Assembly: GCF_000340215.1 (NCBI RefSeq)
Contig: NW_006921551.1
Location: 392,475-456,474 of the forward strand
DNA: 64,000 nucleotides
DNA from: Pseudocercospora fijiensis CIRAD86
Taxonomy: Eukaryota; Ascomycota; Dothideomycetes; Mycosphaerellales; Mycosphaerellaceae
Direction of reading: 5' to 3'
A model generated the notes under the pieces. The model saw only the letters and a program-made list of their open reading frames with translations. It was not told where the DNA came from and ran no database searches. Each line of letters starts with the position of its first letter. Within the stretch, counting starts at the first letter, position 1. Shown piece by piece: positions 1 to 11,080 of this stretch. The position numbers were made by a program, and so were the translations under genes.

Positions 1-1125
1 TTTCTCTTCCTATAGCCGTATATTAGACACGAAACCGCGATAACTACGCCTATAAACATTCTTAACGCTACCGAAGTATACCTAGGACTCGACGCCTAGT
101 CCTTCCTCGCCTATTCTATACCGCTTAAAGACTATACTATTGCTCTCGTTTCTAACCTTACCTAGTAGTATACTAACTACTAGGGAGACTATATAATATA
201 GGCTTCTTTCGATACCGCCTACCGTTACTCGCGACCTCCCTACGACGAACTATCGCCCTTATATAGCGTCTACTAAAACCTAAACCTAAGCTTAATAATT
301 TCCTAGAAGATCTATAATATTAGCCTCCGCTACTAAAACTACGACATTAACGAATAGAAAGTAAATACCTCTAGCGAACAAGATATAAGAGCATATACCG
401 ATTGCCTCTAGATTTATAAAAGTTAGTAGTAGTAGATAAATACTATTAAAGATCCTCTACGTAGCTTCTAGTGCTAGTTATACTATACGCTATAAGATTA
501 GCTGCGGCTTATTATTAAGGCGGAAGTATAGTAGACCGCTACGGTAAAGGATATAGAGTCCCTAGTATAAGAGTATACCGAACTTTCCGAGAATTAGATT
601 GTACCCCGTATATCTTTAGAGTATGTCTTTAGAAGACATTTATTAAACTACCTATACTACGACTAGCATCCTAATTTATCGTATAGCGAGCAATATCGAG
701 ATATACTCGAATCCGAGTACTAACGCTAAATCGCGACTATTATACCGTATCGTCCTTAGTTTATAGCGTAGCAACCGCCCCTTATAACCTACGACCTCTA
801 AATCCGCCTCCTCGTCTCCCTTACTACCCTATCCTATTCCGCCGGCCTCCTCGTATAGTCCTACGACCGACGAGTAATCCTCTCCGATTTCCTCTAACGT
901 ATATCCGATATCCTAATGCCCCTACTTTCTACTAGTATACTACTACCTCCTAGTAATGAATTGCTTAATATAGCCGCTATAATCGCAAGCCTCGACCGCG
1001 AGTAGGTATAGCTCTTATATTACTATAATAATCCTTTAGGTAAGATTTCTTATATCCGAGGTACAATAGAGTAGATTAAGGATTTCTTTAAAGAGTTAGA
1101 AGCTAAGTAAGAAAAACGAGGTTAA
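1..1125 (+). pseudogene. RIP-degraded ORF of unknown function, 5' end outside window
   Basis: Frame 1 stays in register from the first base to a TAA at 1123-1125, about 374 codons. It is interrupted only by TAG and TAA, most of which fit former Gln codons; runs such as four consecutive TAG codons near 430 suggest a Gln-rich stretch. The translated composition is otherwise protein-like: mixed hydrophobic and charged residues, a Tyr-rich middle, and a Lys/Glu-rich C-terminus. I recognise no family. The start is off the left edge, so this is the C-terminal part of a longer protein. It precedes another plus-strand relic. It may be a mobile-element protein or a duplicated host gene, since RIP needs repeats. 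Confidence 0.5.
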
Positions 1126-1660
1126 GCACTACTCTCTAGTATACTACTAGCTTGTTAGGGCACGGAGTATCCTTTTAAGAAATACTTTTATATTAGTAGT
1201 AATATTAATATTAAGGGTAGGAAACGGAACTAAGTTAAGTCGTAAGAAAACCTTAAAATTAAAGATATTTCTCCTCTAAAAGAAGCTTTAGTGTCTTACT
1301 ATATCTTCGATATAATCGGCTTTTCCTTAGTTACGTATTAGGAGCTTCGGGGTCGATTTCTCTACGTCTTTAACGTTTGCCTCTATAGTATTATTTCCTC
1401 GATTCTTTCTCCGAGCACTTCTAGTCTTTCTTAATTCGGCTCGTTATTAATTCGGCTCTTTCGCAATTCTATATTAAGAGCTTTAGGATCGAGTTTAATA
1501 ATATTTCTTGCGTTTTAGAGATTTAAGGACGCAGAATCGCAAAATAGATCCCGAGATAGGCCTCGGGATCTATTTTAATATTCTCGAAGTTTGCGGCTAT
1601 AAAATCCTATCTATGCGGCGGATCTCCGGTTATACACTTTCTTAGACCTTTAGGCGCGTA
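1126..1660. other. Intergenic stretch with a perfect hairpin
   Basis: I see no supported gene here. The stretch holds two near copies of TTAATTCGGCTC about 17 bp apart (near 1432-1460) and the perfect inverted repeat listed separately at 1541-1576. Confidence 0.4.
1541..1576. repeat. Perfect 15-bp inverted repeat with 6-nt loop
   Basis: Arms AAAATAGATCCCGAG (1541-1555) and CTCGGGATCTATTTT (1562-1576) are exact reverse complements around ATAGGC. It lies between two relic ORFs. It could be a transposon terminal structure, a transcript 3' hairpin, or a solitary palindromic repeat; I found no second copy in the window. Confidence 0.7.
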
Positions 1661-1669
1661 GTCTAATTT

Positions 1670-2355
1670 CGTTACGACTATTAAGGGAAGCTATAACTTA
1701 AGATAATAAAGATAGACAATATCGAGAACCTTGCTATACTATTAGGGAAGGATCGCTTCGTAATCCTTCTCGAAAGGCTTACGAGATATAGTATAGTAGA
1801 AACAAACGGTACGAGTAGAATAAATAGCTATAGTATCGCGATATAGCGTAGGAGCTTTATCCCGCCTACGCGCCCTAGAATGTTACAATCCTTTAAGTTT
1901 AGGGTATTATATAAAGGGCTACGAATCAATCCTTTTATAGTAATATCCGATAGCAATTTAGATAAAGGGAAGATAAAGAGATCCTTAGTTAATACGATTG
2001 TCCTCGAGTCGCTTTGTAACTTAAGTTAACTTTGCAAGTTCTACTCTTATAGCGCCGCACTATTTAAAGCAATATAAGGCACTTTACGCAATAATTAAGG
2101 CAATCGTTACTAGCCTAATATGTAGTATAGTAACGCACTAGCGCCCTATGTCCTTTTTAGAGATCCTATATTAGCTATATAGCCCTTTGCTATCGGTATT
2201 ATCCTCGTTATAGGTGCTTTCTAGTTAAGCTATAGACGCAATATCGAAGCCTACTTAGTGCCTATCTTTGTCGCAAAATTGCTAGGCAGCTTTTAATAGC
2301 TAGGCGCGAAGGTTAAGCGTTAGTCCTCGGGTAAGTTAAGAGTACTTAACTCTTA
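1670..2355 (+). pseudogene. RIP-degraded ORF, unknown product
   Basis: One plus-strand frame reads about 225 codons to a TAA near 2353 with scattered TAG/TAA that fit former Gln codons. The translation has charged and hydrophobic blocks near 1700-2000 and a hydrophobic segment near 2170-2220 that could be a membrane helix. I recognise no family. The next relic begins immediately downstream in another frame, so the two may be exons of one gene or one gene with an indel. Confidence 0.35.
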
Positions 2356-2367
2356 ATTAGTAGGTAG

Positions 2368-3012
2368 GAGGTTAGCGAAGCTTATAGACTTTTTATCCTC
2401 CGACTCGGCTCTAAGGCCTTTTACTTCGATAAGCTAGCCGCACTCTTAGCCTTTAGTATTATAGGCAATGTAGTCTAGGCTATAGTAGGTATATTACGAT
2501 TAATATACCTAGTAAGTGTAGCACTACGGTATAATAAGAGACTAAAGTAGGACCTTAGCCTTTACTCGGTTGTATTAATTCTAGGCCTAGCTCGTTAATA
2601 CCTATATCTAACGCTAGTCTCTTTCGTTATCGGATATCTTATAGCTCGCCGTCGCTATAGTTTTTATACCCTAACCTAATACATCTATAGTATAGCGAGA
2701 AATGTTACATTCTTAGTAGACGGATAATACTACGATCGTTAGGTAGGCGCGTACTCGTAACTTCTTAAGAGCTATCTTCGTCGTATCGTTTTCGATCTCG
2801 TTAATTATATGTTTCTTAAAATCCCGGAGAAGCTATAAGCCTATAGTAGCGTAGTGCGAGAACTTTATATTGCGTCCTTTGTTAGGCTATTAGTTAGTGT
2901 CGTCGTTAGAGCCTCGTAGCTTATAGCTTATAAGCTAGCTCTCTTATAGCTCTTATAGCTCTTATATCTCTCGATAGCTCTTATATCTCTTAATAGCTCT
3001 TATGTCTCTTAA
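2368..3012 (+). pseudogene. RIP-degraded ORF with membrane-like segments
   Basis: A plus-strand frame of about 214 codons, broken by TAG/TAA, carries at least two long hydrophobic segments (about 2440-2540 and 2565-2640), the second followed by an Arg-rich patch. This is the pattern of a polytopic membrane protein, but I do not recognise the family. The 3' end runs into a short tandem repeat of AGCTCTTAT-like units. Continuity with the preceding relic is possible. Confidence 0.35.
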
Positions 3013-3035
3013 TAGCCTAGTAGCTCTTATAGCTT
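2930..3035 (+). repeat. Short tandem repeat, AGCTCTTAT-like units
   Basis: About seven imperfect copies of TAGCTCTTATA / TCTCTTAATAGCTCTTAT in a row. The array overlaps the end of the relic frame and may have truncated or extended it. Confidence 0.7.
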
Positions 3036-4588
3036 AATGCTATTAGGAAGCGGTCTAGGCTAATTTACCGCGTTATAATAGATTAAATAGAAGTTAGCAA
3101 ATATACGAAACTCGGGGTAACGATAGCGCGAGCTTAGCTATCTAAGTGCCTAGAAAGTCGCAACTATACCGTATACTACGCTAACGTCCTTTAAGCCGTA
3201 AAGCCTAAAGCTCGCCGTAAAGCAGCAAACCTTATAGTACGAGCCGAAGCGTTCGTAGCGACGAAGAGAAAGATGCCCGACGTTAGTATATTATAAATTA
3301 ATAGCGCTAGTACAAGACTTGTAGTTGTAGTTGCATAGCTCGCGAGGCTAAGACGAGTAAGATAGTATATTCTATACACTCTTACTAGTCGAGCTCGATG
3401 CGATATATTATCGCTATAAACGGATACGTATTAAAGCGAGTATAAGGTCGTCCTACTATAACTACAATTATTAATATATTACTAGAGTAGTTAGCACTAT
3501 AAAAGGATAAAGCCTTTATAGTTATTAAGATCTAACTTTAACGCTAATCCTAGTGCTTATCGTAGGAGCCTATTAGTTAGCTACTCGATTATAGCCTCTA
3601 AGAATAAGAGATTTCGCTACCGCGAGATAGTAATCGAGTATAACGATTTCTTACGATAAATAACCTGCCGCTATGTAACTTCTAGTATACTCCCGTCTAC
3701 GTAGACCCTATATCCCCTAAACGAAGGCCGTAGTTAAGTCCGCCGAACTGCTATATAAGATCTAGGACATCTAGTTAGTCGAATCCGCTTTATATAAGTT
3801 AGTATAGACGTATTTTGTATAAGGAATCTACCTAAGTCCTAGTTTTGCCGACGAACGCCGATAACGTACGAATATTTATAGGGGATGAAATAAGGTTGTC
3901 TTTATTATTATTAATTCTATTTTTAGCCCGTTCCTCGGCTAATCCGAGTGCGGCTTAAGGCCGCTAGCTGTCTACTATTAAACGCTATACTAGGCTCTAA
4001 CTATCTATAGACTAGCTATATATAAGGATATACTTATAGCCCTACGAGTACTAATAAGTCTAGCGAAGCGGAAGACTAAGCCCTAACGGCGAGCGCGAAA
4101 TAACAATCTTTAGTATAGCAAGCGATAGTCTATACTATATATAGAAGTAACGATATATATATAGATAGGCTATTAGTACCCTCTACGTAACTTAGGCTAA
4201 AAGGGCTTATTAATAAGCATAATTAGTACCCTATACGTAACTTATACTAAAAGGGTTTGTTAATAATCGCGTTATATACTTACTATAAGCGATCGTAACT
4301 GTAAGCGGTATACCGCTTATACTCGCGATCTATGCTTATAGCTCTATAGTAACTAATCTATCTCTATATTATTCGTATCTCTATCTTTTAAAGCGTAGTC
4401 CTTTAGGTCTTATCTATATCGACCTCGTTACTATATTCCTCTTACTAAGCTACTTCTTACTCGGTACCCTACGTATCTGCTATCTCTACGTCCTATAAAG
4501 GCATTGCTTCTTAAGTGCCTATTATATCCTACTACTATTCCTAGTTGTCGTACGTAGTAGCCTACTACGTTATTATCGCCTTATATAC
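3036..4588. other. Degraded sequence without a recognisable gene
   Basis: I cannot hold a convincing reading frame through this stretch on either strand. Base use is the same RIP-like pattern as elsewhere. It includes a 50-bp tandem duplication at 4173-4272 and ends at the dispersed repeat beginning at 4589. Confidence 0.4.
4173..4272 (+). repeat. 50-bp tandem duplication
   Basis: Two adjacent units, 4173-4222 and 4223-4272, both begin TTAGTACCCT and share ACGTAACTTA, then CTAAAAGGG. They differ at several sites, mostly transitions, as expected if the duplication predates RIP. Confidence 0.75.
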
Positions 4589-5046
4589 TAAAGGACGGAA
4601 ACTAATACTACTACTACTACTAGTAGTAATAGTATAGGCTACCGAGGGTAACATAACCTATAGCAATATAGGTAGCTATGTTTAGTATAATAGGATAATA
4701 AGACGGTTGCTTAGGCTAATAACTAGAGCCCTATAATATAGGCATTATAGAAGTGTAATATAAGCAATATGCTATACGAGGTTAGTAGTCTATCTATAAT
4801 ATAGAAGGAGGCCTCTTATATAGGCTTAAAACTTAGCCTAGCTATATAGGGCCGGTTACTAGCTAATATCTCTCCCTTTCTTCGTATCTAACTAGACACG
4901 CTTTATATTGCGCGCTTAAAACAAACAAATAGTTATATAGGGCACCTTAGGCATCTTAGCTAAGGCTATTTTATAGAAACTCCGTAATAATACCCCTAGG
5001 GTAGCATTGTTCCTAGATTCTATTAATATATAAAAACAACTTCCTA
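4589..5046 (+). repeat. Dispersed ~457-bp repeat, copy 1 (possible solo LTR)
   Basis: The unit starts TAAAGGACGGAAACTAA, passes through a (CTA)n tract, and ends AAAACAACTTCCTA. The same unit recurs at 31884-32340, and its first ~275 bp at 23359-23637. There is no coding content. Length, lack of ORF and multiple full-length copies suit a solo LTR or a non-autonomous element. It includes the palindrome AATACCCCTAGGGTAGCATT at 4985-5008, related to other palindromes in this window. No target duplication was evident at this copy. Confidence 0.75.
4985..5008. repeat. AATA-CCCC-GGGG-TATT palindrome, degenerate copy
   Basis: TAATAATACCCCTAGGGTAG then CATT: a degenerate member of the palindrome family best seen at 15143-15169. 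It lies inside dispersed repeat copy 1. Confidence 0.6.
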
Positions 5047-5476
5047 AGTATCTAATCTACTACGCTAACTTACTACTGCTTTAATGTACTATAATCCTTA
5101 CTAGTAATAACCTTATTAGCTAGTCGACTCTCTAAAACTCCTCCGTAGGTATTAAAGCTATTAGTACTAAAGTACTCTGCCTCGAAGTAAGCTTAATTAA
5201 CGAGGAGGTTAGTAGCCTTATCCTATATAGCCTTCTCCTACTCGCGTAGATAGTCCTTAAGCTCCTCCTTACTAAACTAGAGGATTTATTTAACTTCGTT
5301 CTAAATAACGTAACTTAACTAAGGAATTCTACCGACTAGGGTATCGGAAATATAACTAAGGCCTTCGACTAAGATAGCGGTAGGAAAGGCGAATAGTACG
5401 AAGGTATTAGAACCTAGAAGGGCGGTTAGATTGTAGTACGCCTTAGTAACGTTAGCGACGGTTAGGTTATCGTAGC
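5047..5476 (-). pseudogene. 3' part of an unknown gene split by a gypsy insertion
   Basis: On the minus strand the frame leading away from the retrotransposon reads about 140 codons with only TAG/TAA interruptions. The matching 5' part is at 12371-14783 on the other side of the element, and both sides carry the 5-bp duplication GTAGC. The encoded segment is mixed hydrophobic and charged, with a coiled, Glu/Lys-rich section near 5200-5260. No family recognised. It is cut at the left by dispersed repeat copy 1. Confidence 0.5.
5472..5476. other. Target-site duplication, left copy
   Basis: GTAGC directly outside the left LTR; identical to 12371-12375 directly outside the right LTR. Confidence 0.85.
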
Positions 5477-5637
5477 TATTAAGATAAAGGAATATATTTA
5501 CCTAATATCTAGGCTAACGAAGCGTAAAGAAGGAAGGAAGGAGTAACTCGAGGGAGCGGGCTACCTATATACCCGTATCGATGCCTTAGGTATTAACTTT
5601 TATACTACTATTTATATACTAGCTACGATCCGTAATA
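5477..5637 (-). repeat. 3' LTR of the gypsy element (161 bp)
   Basis: On the plus strand it runs from TATTAAGATAAAGG to GATCCGTAATA and matches 12210-12370 with a small number of differences, mainly C/T transitions. Read on the minus strand the ends are TATTACGG and CTTAATA, which fit TG...CA termini after RIP. Confidence 0.93.
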
Positions 5638-5660
5638 GTAGCCTCCCCTCCGGTAAGAGC
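5638..5660 (-). promoter_or_regulatory. Polypurine tract of the gypsy element
   Basis: On the minus strand, GGAGGGGAGGC lies almost directly before the 3' LTR, the position expected of the plus-strand DNA primer site used in reverse transcription. Confidence 0.75.
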
Positions 5661-5859
5661 CATCCTTAGCGCTATCTAATTAGTTATCGTAGGTAGCTAG
5701 TTAGCTACTTAAAGCAGATATAGTATATATATCTAATACTAGGTAGTAGGTATAGCGTAGTCGTACGGCGGTATAGTCGCATCTAATATCGCTATAGTAG
5801 TTCGCTTACGTAAGCTTCGTCGTATTAGTATAGCAACCTTCTTAGGCTCTTCCGACGAT

Positions 5860-6060
5860 ATAGGTTTATTAGAATAGTACGTATAAAACTTAGTAATAGC
5901 TTCTAGTACGCTAGCGATATTATCGATTAATCGCTAGTTAGGTTTATCGTAGCCGAGCTACTTTACTAAGTATTTAAACTTACGTAAGCGCTTGTTGTAT
6001 TTCGAGTCGACGATAGCTTCTACTTCGTAATACTTAGAGTCGACGTATTTATTATTCTTA
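5860..6060 (-). pseudogene. Chromodomain at the end of gypsy pol
   Basis: The minus-strand frame reads YEVEAIVDSKY, then LRKFKYLVK, a stop where Trp is usual, and LGYDKPN. This is the conserved core of the chromodomain that follows integrase in chromoviruses (usual pattern: acidic start, aromatic cage, YLVKW.GY). The aromatic-cage Trp codon is now TAG or TAA, consistent with RIP of TGG. The domain normally binds methylated histone H3 and directs integration. Confidence 0.88.
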
Positions 6061-6099
6061 ACTTCTATAGGTAGTAGCGGGTCGATCGACTATCTAAGT

Positions 6100-7500
6100 A
6101 AGAGTACCTTACTACTTATAGGTATTAGAAGCGATATATAGAAGACATTATAAATATATATTAAGGTAGGTAGCTTAACTTAATAAGCGTACGGCGATAT
6201 AACCTTAGTAATTAGGTATAGTCCGCTATATCGATTGTCTAATTTAAGGCTTAGTTGTTACGTCGTTAACCCCTTTAATAATAGAAAGATACGATCGCCG
6301 ATCTTATATATAGATACGAGTCGACGATAAGTATTCGCCGACTCTTCTATATAAGCGTTAGTATACCTAATCTAGTCGAATAGATATATTTCTAGTTTAT
6401 AAAGAGTCTTAGTCTATTCTTCTATATTATTATTAATAGTAGGCTTATATAGGTCTTGTTTAAGTCCGAGGCGTAGGTTATAACTATAATAGGCGTAGAA
6501 GGGTAAGATACTAGTAGTATCGGAGAGCGTATTATTCGCTATAAACTCTACGAGTAGAAGCTATTAAGACTAGTCGTTCTACTAATAATTAACGTAAGTA
6601 CGAAAATAGGCTTCTATAACTAAATTAAGCCTCTTAGTTTAACTATTAGTCTCGGGATATCGCGTAGTAGATAGGTTATATTATACCTTTAGGCGCTTAT
6701 AGAGATACTTCTAGAATAATAATATAAACTATAACCCGCGATCGGAGGTAATAGATTTAGGCGTTCTATAAAGCTTCTAGATATACTATAGAAAGGCTTT
6801 AGCGACCGCGGCGGCGTTAGATTCCTTATCTTTATACGTTATAGTAATAAGATGCCTTATCTTAGTAAGCTTATCGACGACGATAAAGATAGTATTATAG
6901 CTATTACTAAGCGGTAGGCTAGTTACAAAGTCGATAGTAATATACTACTATCGTTTAGTCGATATAAGAAGAGGTCTTAGTAGGCTATATTACGCTTATC
7001 TCGAAGACTTAGTATAAATATAGGTATAATAATTGCTTATATACCGATCGACGTCTTCTCGTATTTTTAGCTAGTAGTAGTTACGGTCGAGTAATATAAA
7101 CGTCTTATTTCTATTTAGGTATCCGGCTATCGCGTAGTTATAATATTACTATAAGAGAGCGGTATAAATCTCGCTAGTCGAGAGTATATAGAAGCGTTTA
7201 CGATAGAATAAGCCCTTATCTTCTATCCGATACTCGCTTAGTAATATTAGAAGGTCGTTACGTATTAAAGTATTAGTAAGCGTACTTTTTACCTTTTTAA
7301 ATAGCTTATTTCTAAGTAAAGCCTTAGTAATTATATTAGTAATCGAGCGGGGATTAGTAAGCGTCTCGGCGGTAAGGTAACGGATTACTACGAGTAGGAT
7401 ATCGTCGTTATTTAGATCGATATATACTACTTCGAGATCGTTACTTACGTAATCGGTATAGGGCTCCGAAGCCTAATAAGTGCTAAATTGTCTAATTCTT
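6100..7500 (-). pseudogene. Gypsy integrase region
   Basis: The minus-strand frame contains the N-terminal zinc-binding region near 7010-7190. It reads a segment equivalent to HPLAGH..R..T, then RNYYQLKIREDVDRY, then positions where the CxxC cysteines have become Tyr (TGT to TAT). Downstream sequence to about 6100 occupies the place of the catalytic core and C-terminal domain, leading into the chromodomain. Integrase normally inserts the cDNA into the host genome. I did not verify all three DDE residues. Many in-frame TAG/TAA codons make it non-functional. Confidence 0.85.
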
Positions 7501-7521
7501 CGAGAAATAGCTTTATTTACC

Positions 7522-7589
7522 TTAGGGTAAAACCCTAACCCTAACCCTAACCCTAACCCTAACCCTAACCCTAACCCTAACCCTAAGGG
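7522..7589 (-). repeat. Interstitial telomeric repeat, (CCCTAA)9
   Basis: Nine perfect CCCTAA units occupy 7533-7586. One reverse unit TTAGGG lies at 7522-7527 on the left, and GGG (7587-7589) follows on the right. Read on the minus strand it is (TTAGGG)n, the usual telomere repeat of filamentous ascomycetes. It sits in frame inside the gypsy polyprotein, between the end of RNase H and the integrase, and would encode (Gly-Leu)n. The unit has no CpA or TpG, so RIP could not alter it. Confidence 0.97.
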
Positions 7590-8330
7590 CACTTCGAAAT
7601 CGGTAGTTACGAGGTCTATAGCGGAGGTCTAGAGGGCTTAGTTAAGGTTATAAGGCTTTAATATAGTGCGATATTGCCTAGTAAGGCGGGGGTTACCTAG
7701 TTATAGAAGATCGGCTAATTTACGAGTAAGAGAGTCTAGTTTAGTATTTTATCTACTAGGTCGGTATGTAATTTAGAAGTTAAACCTACTTAAGAATTTA
7801 CTCTAGCGGGCTTAGCGCCGATTAAGCTATTTAGTCGTTATATACTATTCTAGGTTATAGTAGTCGGTAATAATACGTATAGGATTTAAGGTAGGTCGTT
7901 TTTTAAGCTCGAGTCGCTACTATTTAAATACCTATATAATCGTAAGTAGCTCCTTATTATAGATCTCGTAGTTATACTTAATAGGACTTATCTTATATAA
8001 GAAGAAAGCAACCGGCTTCTATTCTTTACCGTATAACTAAGATAGAATACTAGCTATAATAAAGTCCGAGATATTTGTTTTAATTATAATTAGTAACGTA
8101 GGGTCGTAGTATACGAGTACTAGAGCTATCGTAAAGGTATGCTTTAGCTATTCGAAGGATTCTTAGTAATAGTTAGTCTATACGAAGGTCTTATTATCCT
8201 TCTTAGTAAGCTTAGTAAGCGGTTTAGCGAGCTTAGAGAAGTTGCGGATAAACCTACGGTAGAAGTTAGTAAACCTAAGGAAGGCCTATATATCCTTTAC
8301 GTTACGTAGTATAGGCTAATTACGGATAGC
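7590..8330 (-). pseudogene. Gypsy RNase H and linker
   Basis: On the minus strand the frame after RT includes SPIKYNYEIYNKELLTIV near 7960, matching the NYeIyDKELLAIV block of gypsy RNase H, then a segment ITYRPSR..NTK.DSLTR near 7740-7785, matching the end of the domain (ItYrPG..N.kADALSR). The domain degrades the RNA strand during reverse transcription. The Asp of the usual ADALSR box and other sites are altered and several TAG/TAA codons interrupt it. Confidence 0.88.
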
Positions 8331-9100
8331 GGACAACTTCTCGTCGTTTATACGGATACCCTTTATCGAGACAATAAGTCCTAGGTACTTTATAGTATCT
8401 ATCTCGAATTTACTCTTACTAATATCGGCTTATAATCTAAACTCGCTTAACCGCTAAAGGACTTATCGTACGTACTATCGGTATTCTTATATCGACTCGG
8501 AGTAGATAAGAATATTATCGAGGTAAGTAGTATAGAAGATATCGAGGTATCTATAGAGTACGTTATTAATATAGTTCTAGAAAATAGAAGGTACGTTAGC
8601 GAGTCCGAAAGGTATAACTAAGTACTCGTATAGCCCGTATCGAGTATTAAAGGCAGTCTTCTATTCGTAGCCTTTAGCAATATAGAGACGATTAAAGGCT
8701 AATACGATATCGAGCTTAGTATAAACGACTACCTTACTTAGTCGGTCGAGGGTCTCTAATATAAGTAGTAGTAAGTACCTATTCTTAATAGTAAGGTCGT
8801 TTAGCTTCTTATAGTCGATATATAGTCGGAGTCCGCTACCTAGCTTCTTAACAAATAATACCGGCGACGACGTAGAGGATTTCGATACGCGGATAAATCC
8901 CTTCGCGAGGTTGTCCTATATATAATCGCGAAGGACTTCTAGTTCCTCGTAACTTATTAAGTATAATAGTCTATAAGGAGGGTATATACTATCCTTTAAT
9001 TTAATCTTATAATTATATAGACGATACGGTAGTAGCTTGCTAGCTTCCTACTTTAAGAATATATATAGCTAGTTATAATAGTATAGAGGTACCTTCTCGG
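8331..9100 (-). pseudogene. Gypsy reverse transcriptase
   Basis: On the minus strand the RT blocks are readable in order: SSTSSPVLFVKKLGSGLRLY with IDYKKLND (about 8800-8890), then YGLYEYLVIPFGLANVPS.FQ (about 8580-8650), then TYLDNILIYS at about 8500-8528. The active-site YLDD now reads YLDN, a G-to-A change that by itself should abolish catalysis. The order and spacing match Ty3/gypsy RT. Confidence 0.93.
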
Positions 9101-9900
9101 TAGGATCGATATTCTTCTTCGCTACTATAGCTTATTTAATATCGTAGAGCGAGGCTACGAAGATATATATATTCTTCTTCTTACTATTAAAGTCGAATAC
9201 GGCGGCGCTAATAATACTAAAGTTTATCTCTTTAATCTTATCGGAGGTCGCGGTCGACGGGGGTATACTAGGTATATATAGTATATATAGTTTAATGCTT
9301 ATATAATTAGTAATCGCTTAGTAAGCGGTAGGTTAGCGTTTCGGTAGCGGTATCGTATTACTTTCGCGTTTACTAGTATAACGACGTATATTAGTCTTAA
9401 GCTTCTCGACGAGGTTATCTTCCTCGCTACGTAATCTCGGCGGTTGTTAGTAGAATAATAGTTTAGTCGACGTAGGCTCGACCGCTAATATACTATCCTT
9501 AGGCATATTATCGTTAGACAACCTAATAGCTCGCGCTAGAGCTCTATAAGGGTTATAGCGATCGTAGCAGTATCTAGATTCAAATAGTACGGTATTACTA
9601 TTCTAGTTAATACGAGGGTTATAACGATTAAGCTAGGGCTTACCGAGAATAATTAGGTAGTTACTAAGCTTAGTAAGGTAGAAAGCGACACGTTTACGAT
9701 AACCGTTAATGTCTATCGTTATACGGGTAATATAAGTAACGACGGCGCTATAAGCGCTATTATATACGTTAAGTCGCCGCGGGCGCGGCAACTCGATAAA
9801 AGGGAGGTTATAACGTTACGTATTAGAAGTATTTATAAAAGAGAAGCCTATATAACCGGAATTAATTATGCATTATAAATACTAGGTATCTCTATACTCG
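9101..9900 (-). pseudogene. Gypsy protease and spacer
   Basis: Near 9855-9880 the minus strand reads I-N-S-G-Y-I-G-F-S-F, at the place of the aspartic protease D-[ST]-G motif; the Asp is now Asn. Further along (about 9620-9720) it reads a conserved-looking YRKRVAFYLTKL..YLIILGKP segment, matching the LG.PWL region that ends gypsy proteases. The region to 9100 is the protease-RT spacer. Protease would have cut the polyprotein during particle maturation. Confidence 0.8.
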
Positions 9901-11080
9901 CTAAATAAATTAGATATAGTAGTATATAGTAAAGACAGTATATAGGGCAGGATAAGGTATTTACAATCCTTACCTAGCTATAGGTCGGATAATAATACTA
10001 AGCTAATAAGTAATAGTTTAGGTATTCTTAGCTTCTTCTTTCGTTTCTTCTTAGACTTCTTATTAGGTCCTTAATCGCGACTTTAATTAAGGACTAAGCA
10101 TTTCCCTACTAGGGTTAATCGCTATCGTTAGTATTAATAGCATTAACCTAAGTGCCGTTATTACCGCGCTAAGTACGGAGTTAGTTACGGCGAATAATAG
10201 TAGGGCAGGTAGTATTACTAGCGATATAGCTACTACTACCGCAATAGCTATAGAGGCCGAGACGACGCCTCTCGGCGCGCTACTTATTAGTAAGCGGAGC
10301 GCGTAAGCTAGTAGTAGCGGAAAGATCTATAGCATCGCCGCTAGCGAAGGTCGTAGTAGTAGTAGTAGTTACTAGTGCTATTACGCGTAGCGCTACGACT
10401 AATAGGTTACGTCCTACGTTAGTACCGCTAGGTCCGGCGGTAGCTATATATCTAGAAGCTATATTCTAGTTGCTACGACTATTGTTATTAGAGCTACTAC
10501 TACCGCCGCCGCCGGCACGCTTATTATGCTATATACTATATATAGTATAGCTAGTAGTAACGCGGTTTGCTTCGTTACGGCGACTACGGATACGATTATC
10601 GATAGTATTAAGTGCTCTATATAGTCCTTCGTAGGTATCGGGTTCCTCGAGCTATAGGGCTATTATATCTTTTAGTTCTACCGATAAGCCTTCTTTAAGG
10701 GCATTAATACGAGCCCTACCGCCGTAGCCTAGTATAGCGTTAATAGTATTAAAGCGTAACTTATAGTATTAGAATTCTTAAGTACCCTATCGAAGCTTAT
10801 AGAGGGAATTTAGTATAGTAGTCTCTTCGTCGGAGTCGCTATAACCGTTAGTAATAATAGTATAGAAGTCGGCCTAGTTATCGAGGTTAAGGGATATAGT
10901 ACTATCGGGGGCGCAGACGATATAAGCGTTAAGGAGAGTACGAGTACTACCTTTAGTATAGCTATATACGTAGCGTAGGCGGTCTTAAAGGTACGGATAG
11001 TAGTTAGTATTCTATATAAACCTTATACCGAGTTCGTTTATCTAGGACTTAGTCTTCTTACGGTTACCTCCGAAGACAAA
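9901..11080 (-). pseudogene. Gypsy gag (capsid/nucleocapsid)
   Basis: The minus-strand frame starting around 11060 reads a capsid-like segment: ILNSLYKLR.GT.EFQYYKLRF near 10740-10830, the LRQG....Y...F block of gypsy Gag. It is followed near 10200-10260 by a zinc-knuckle remnant, YSYCGSSSYIASN, in which one Cys and the His of C-x2-C-x4-H-x4-C have become Tyr. Gly-, Ser- and Thr-rich spacers separate the two. Gag forms the particle and packages RNA. Confidence 0.82.

Noticed and set aside
3191..3379. Short open minus-strand frame of 62 codons
   Set aside because: No motif, no supporting context, and a length expected by chance. The same applies to short open frames near 11.0-11.3, 32.7-32.9, 34.7-34.9, 35.1-35.3, 41.5-41.7 and 45.4-45.6 kb, most of which lie opposite or out of frame with relics described here.
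7522..7589. True chromosome end
   Set aside because: The gypsy polyprotein frame continues on both sides, so the array is internal.
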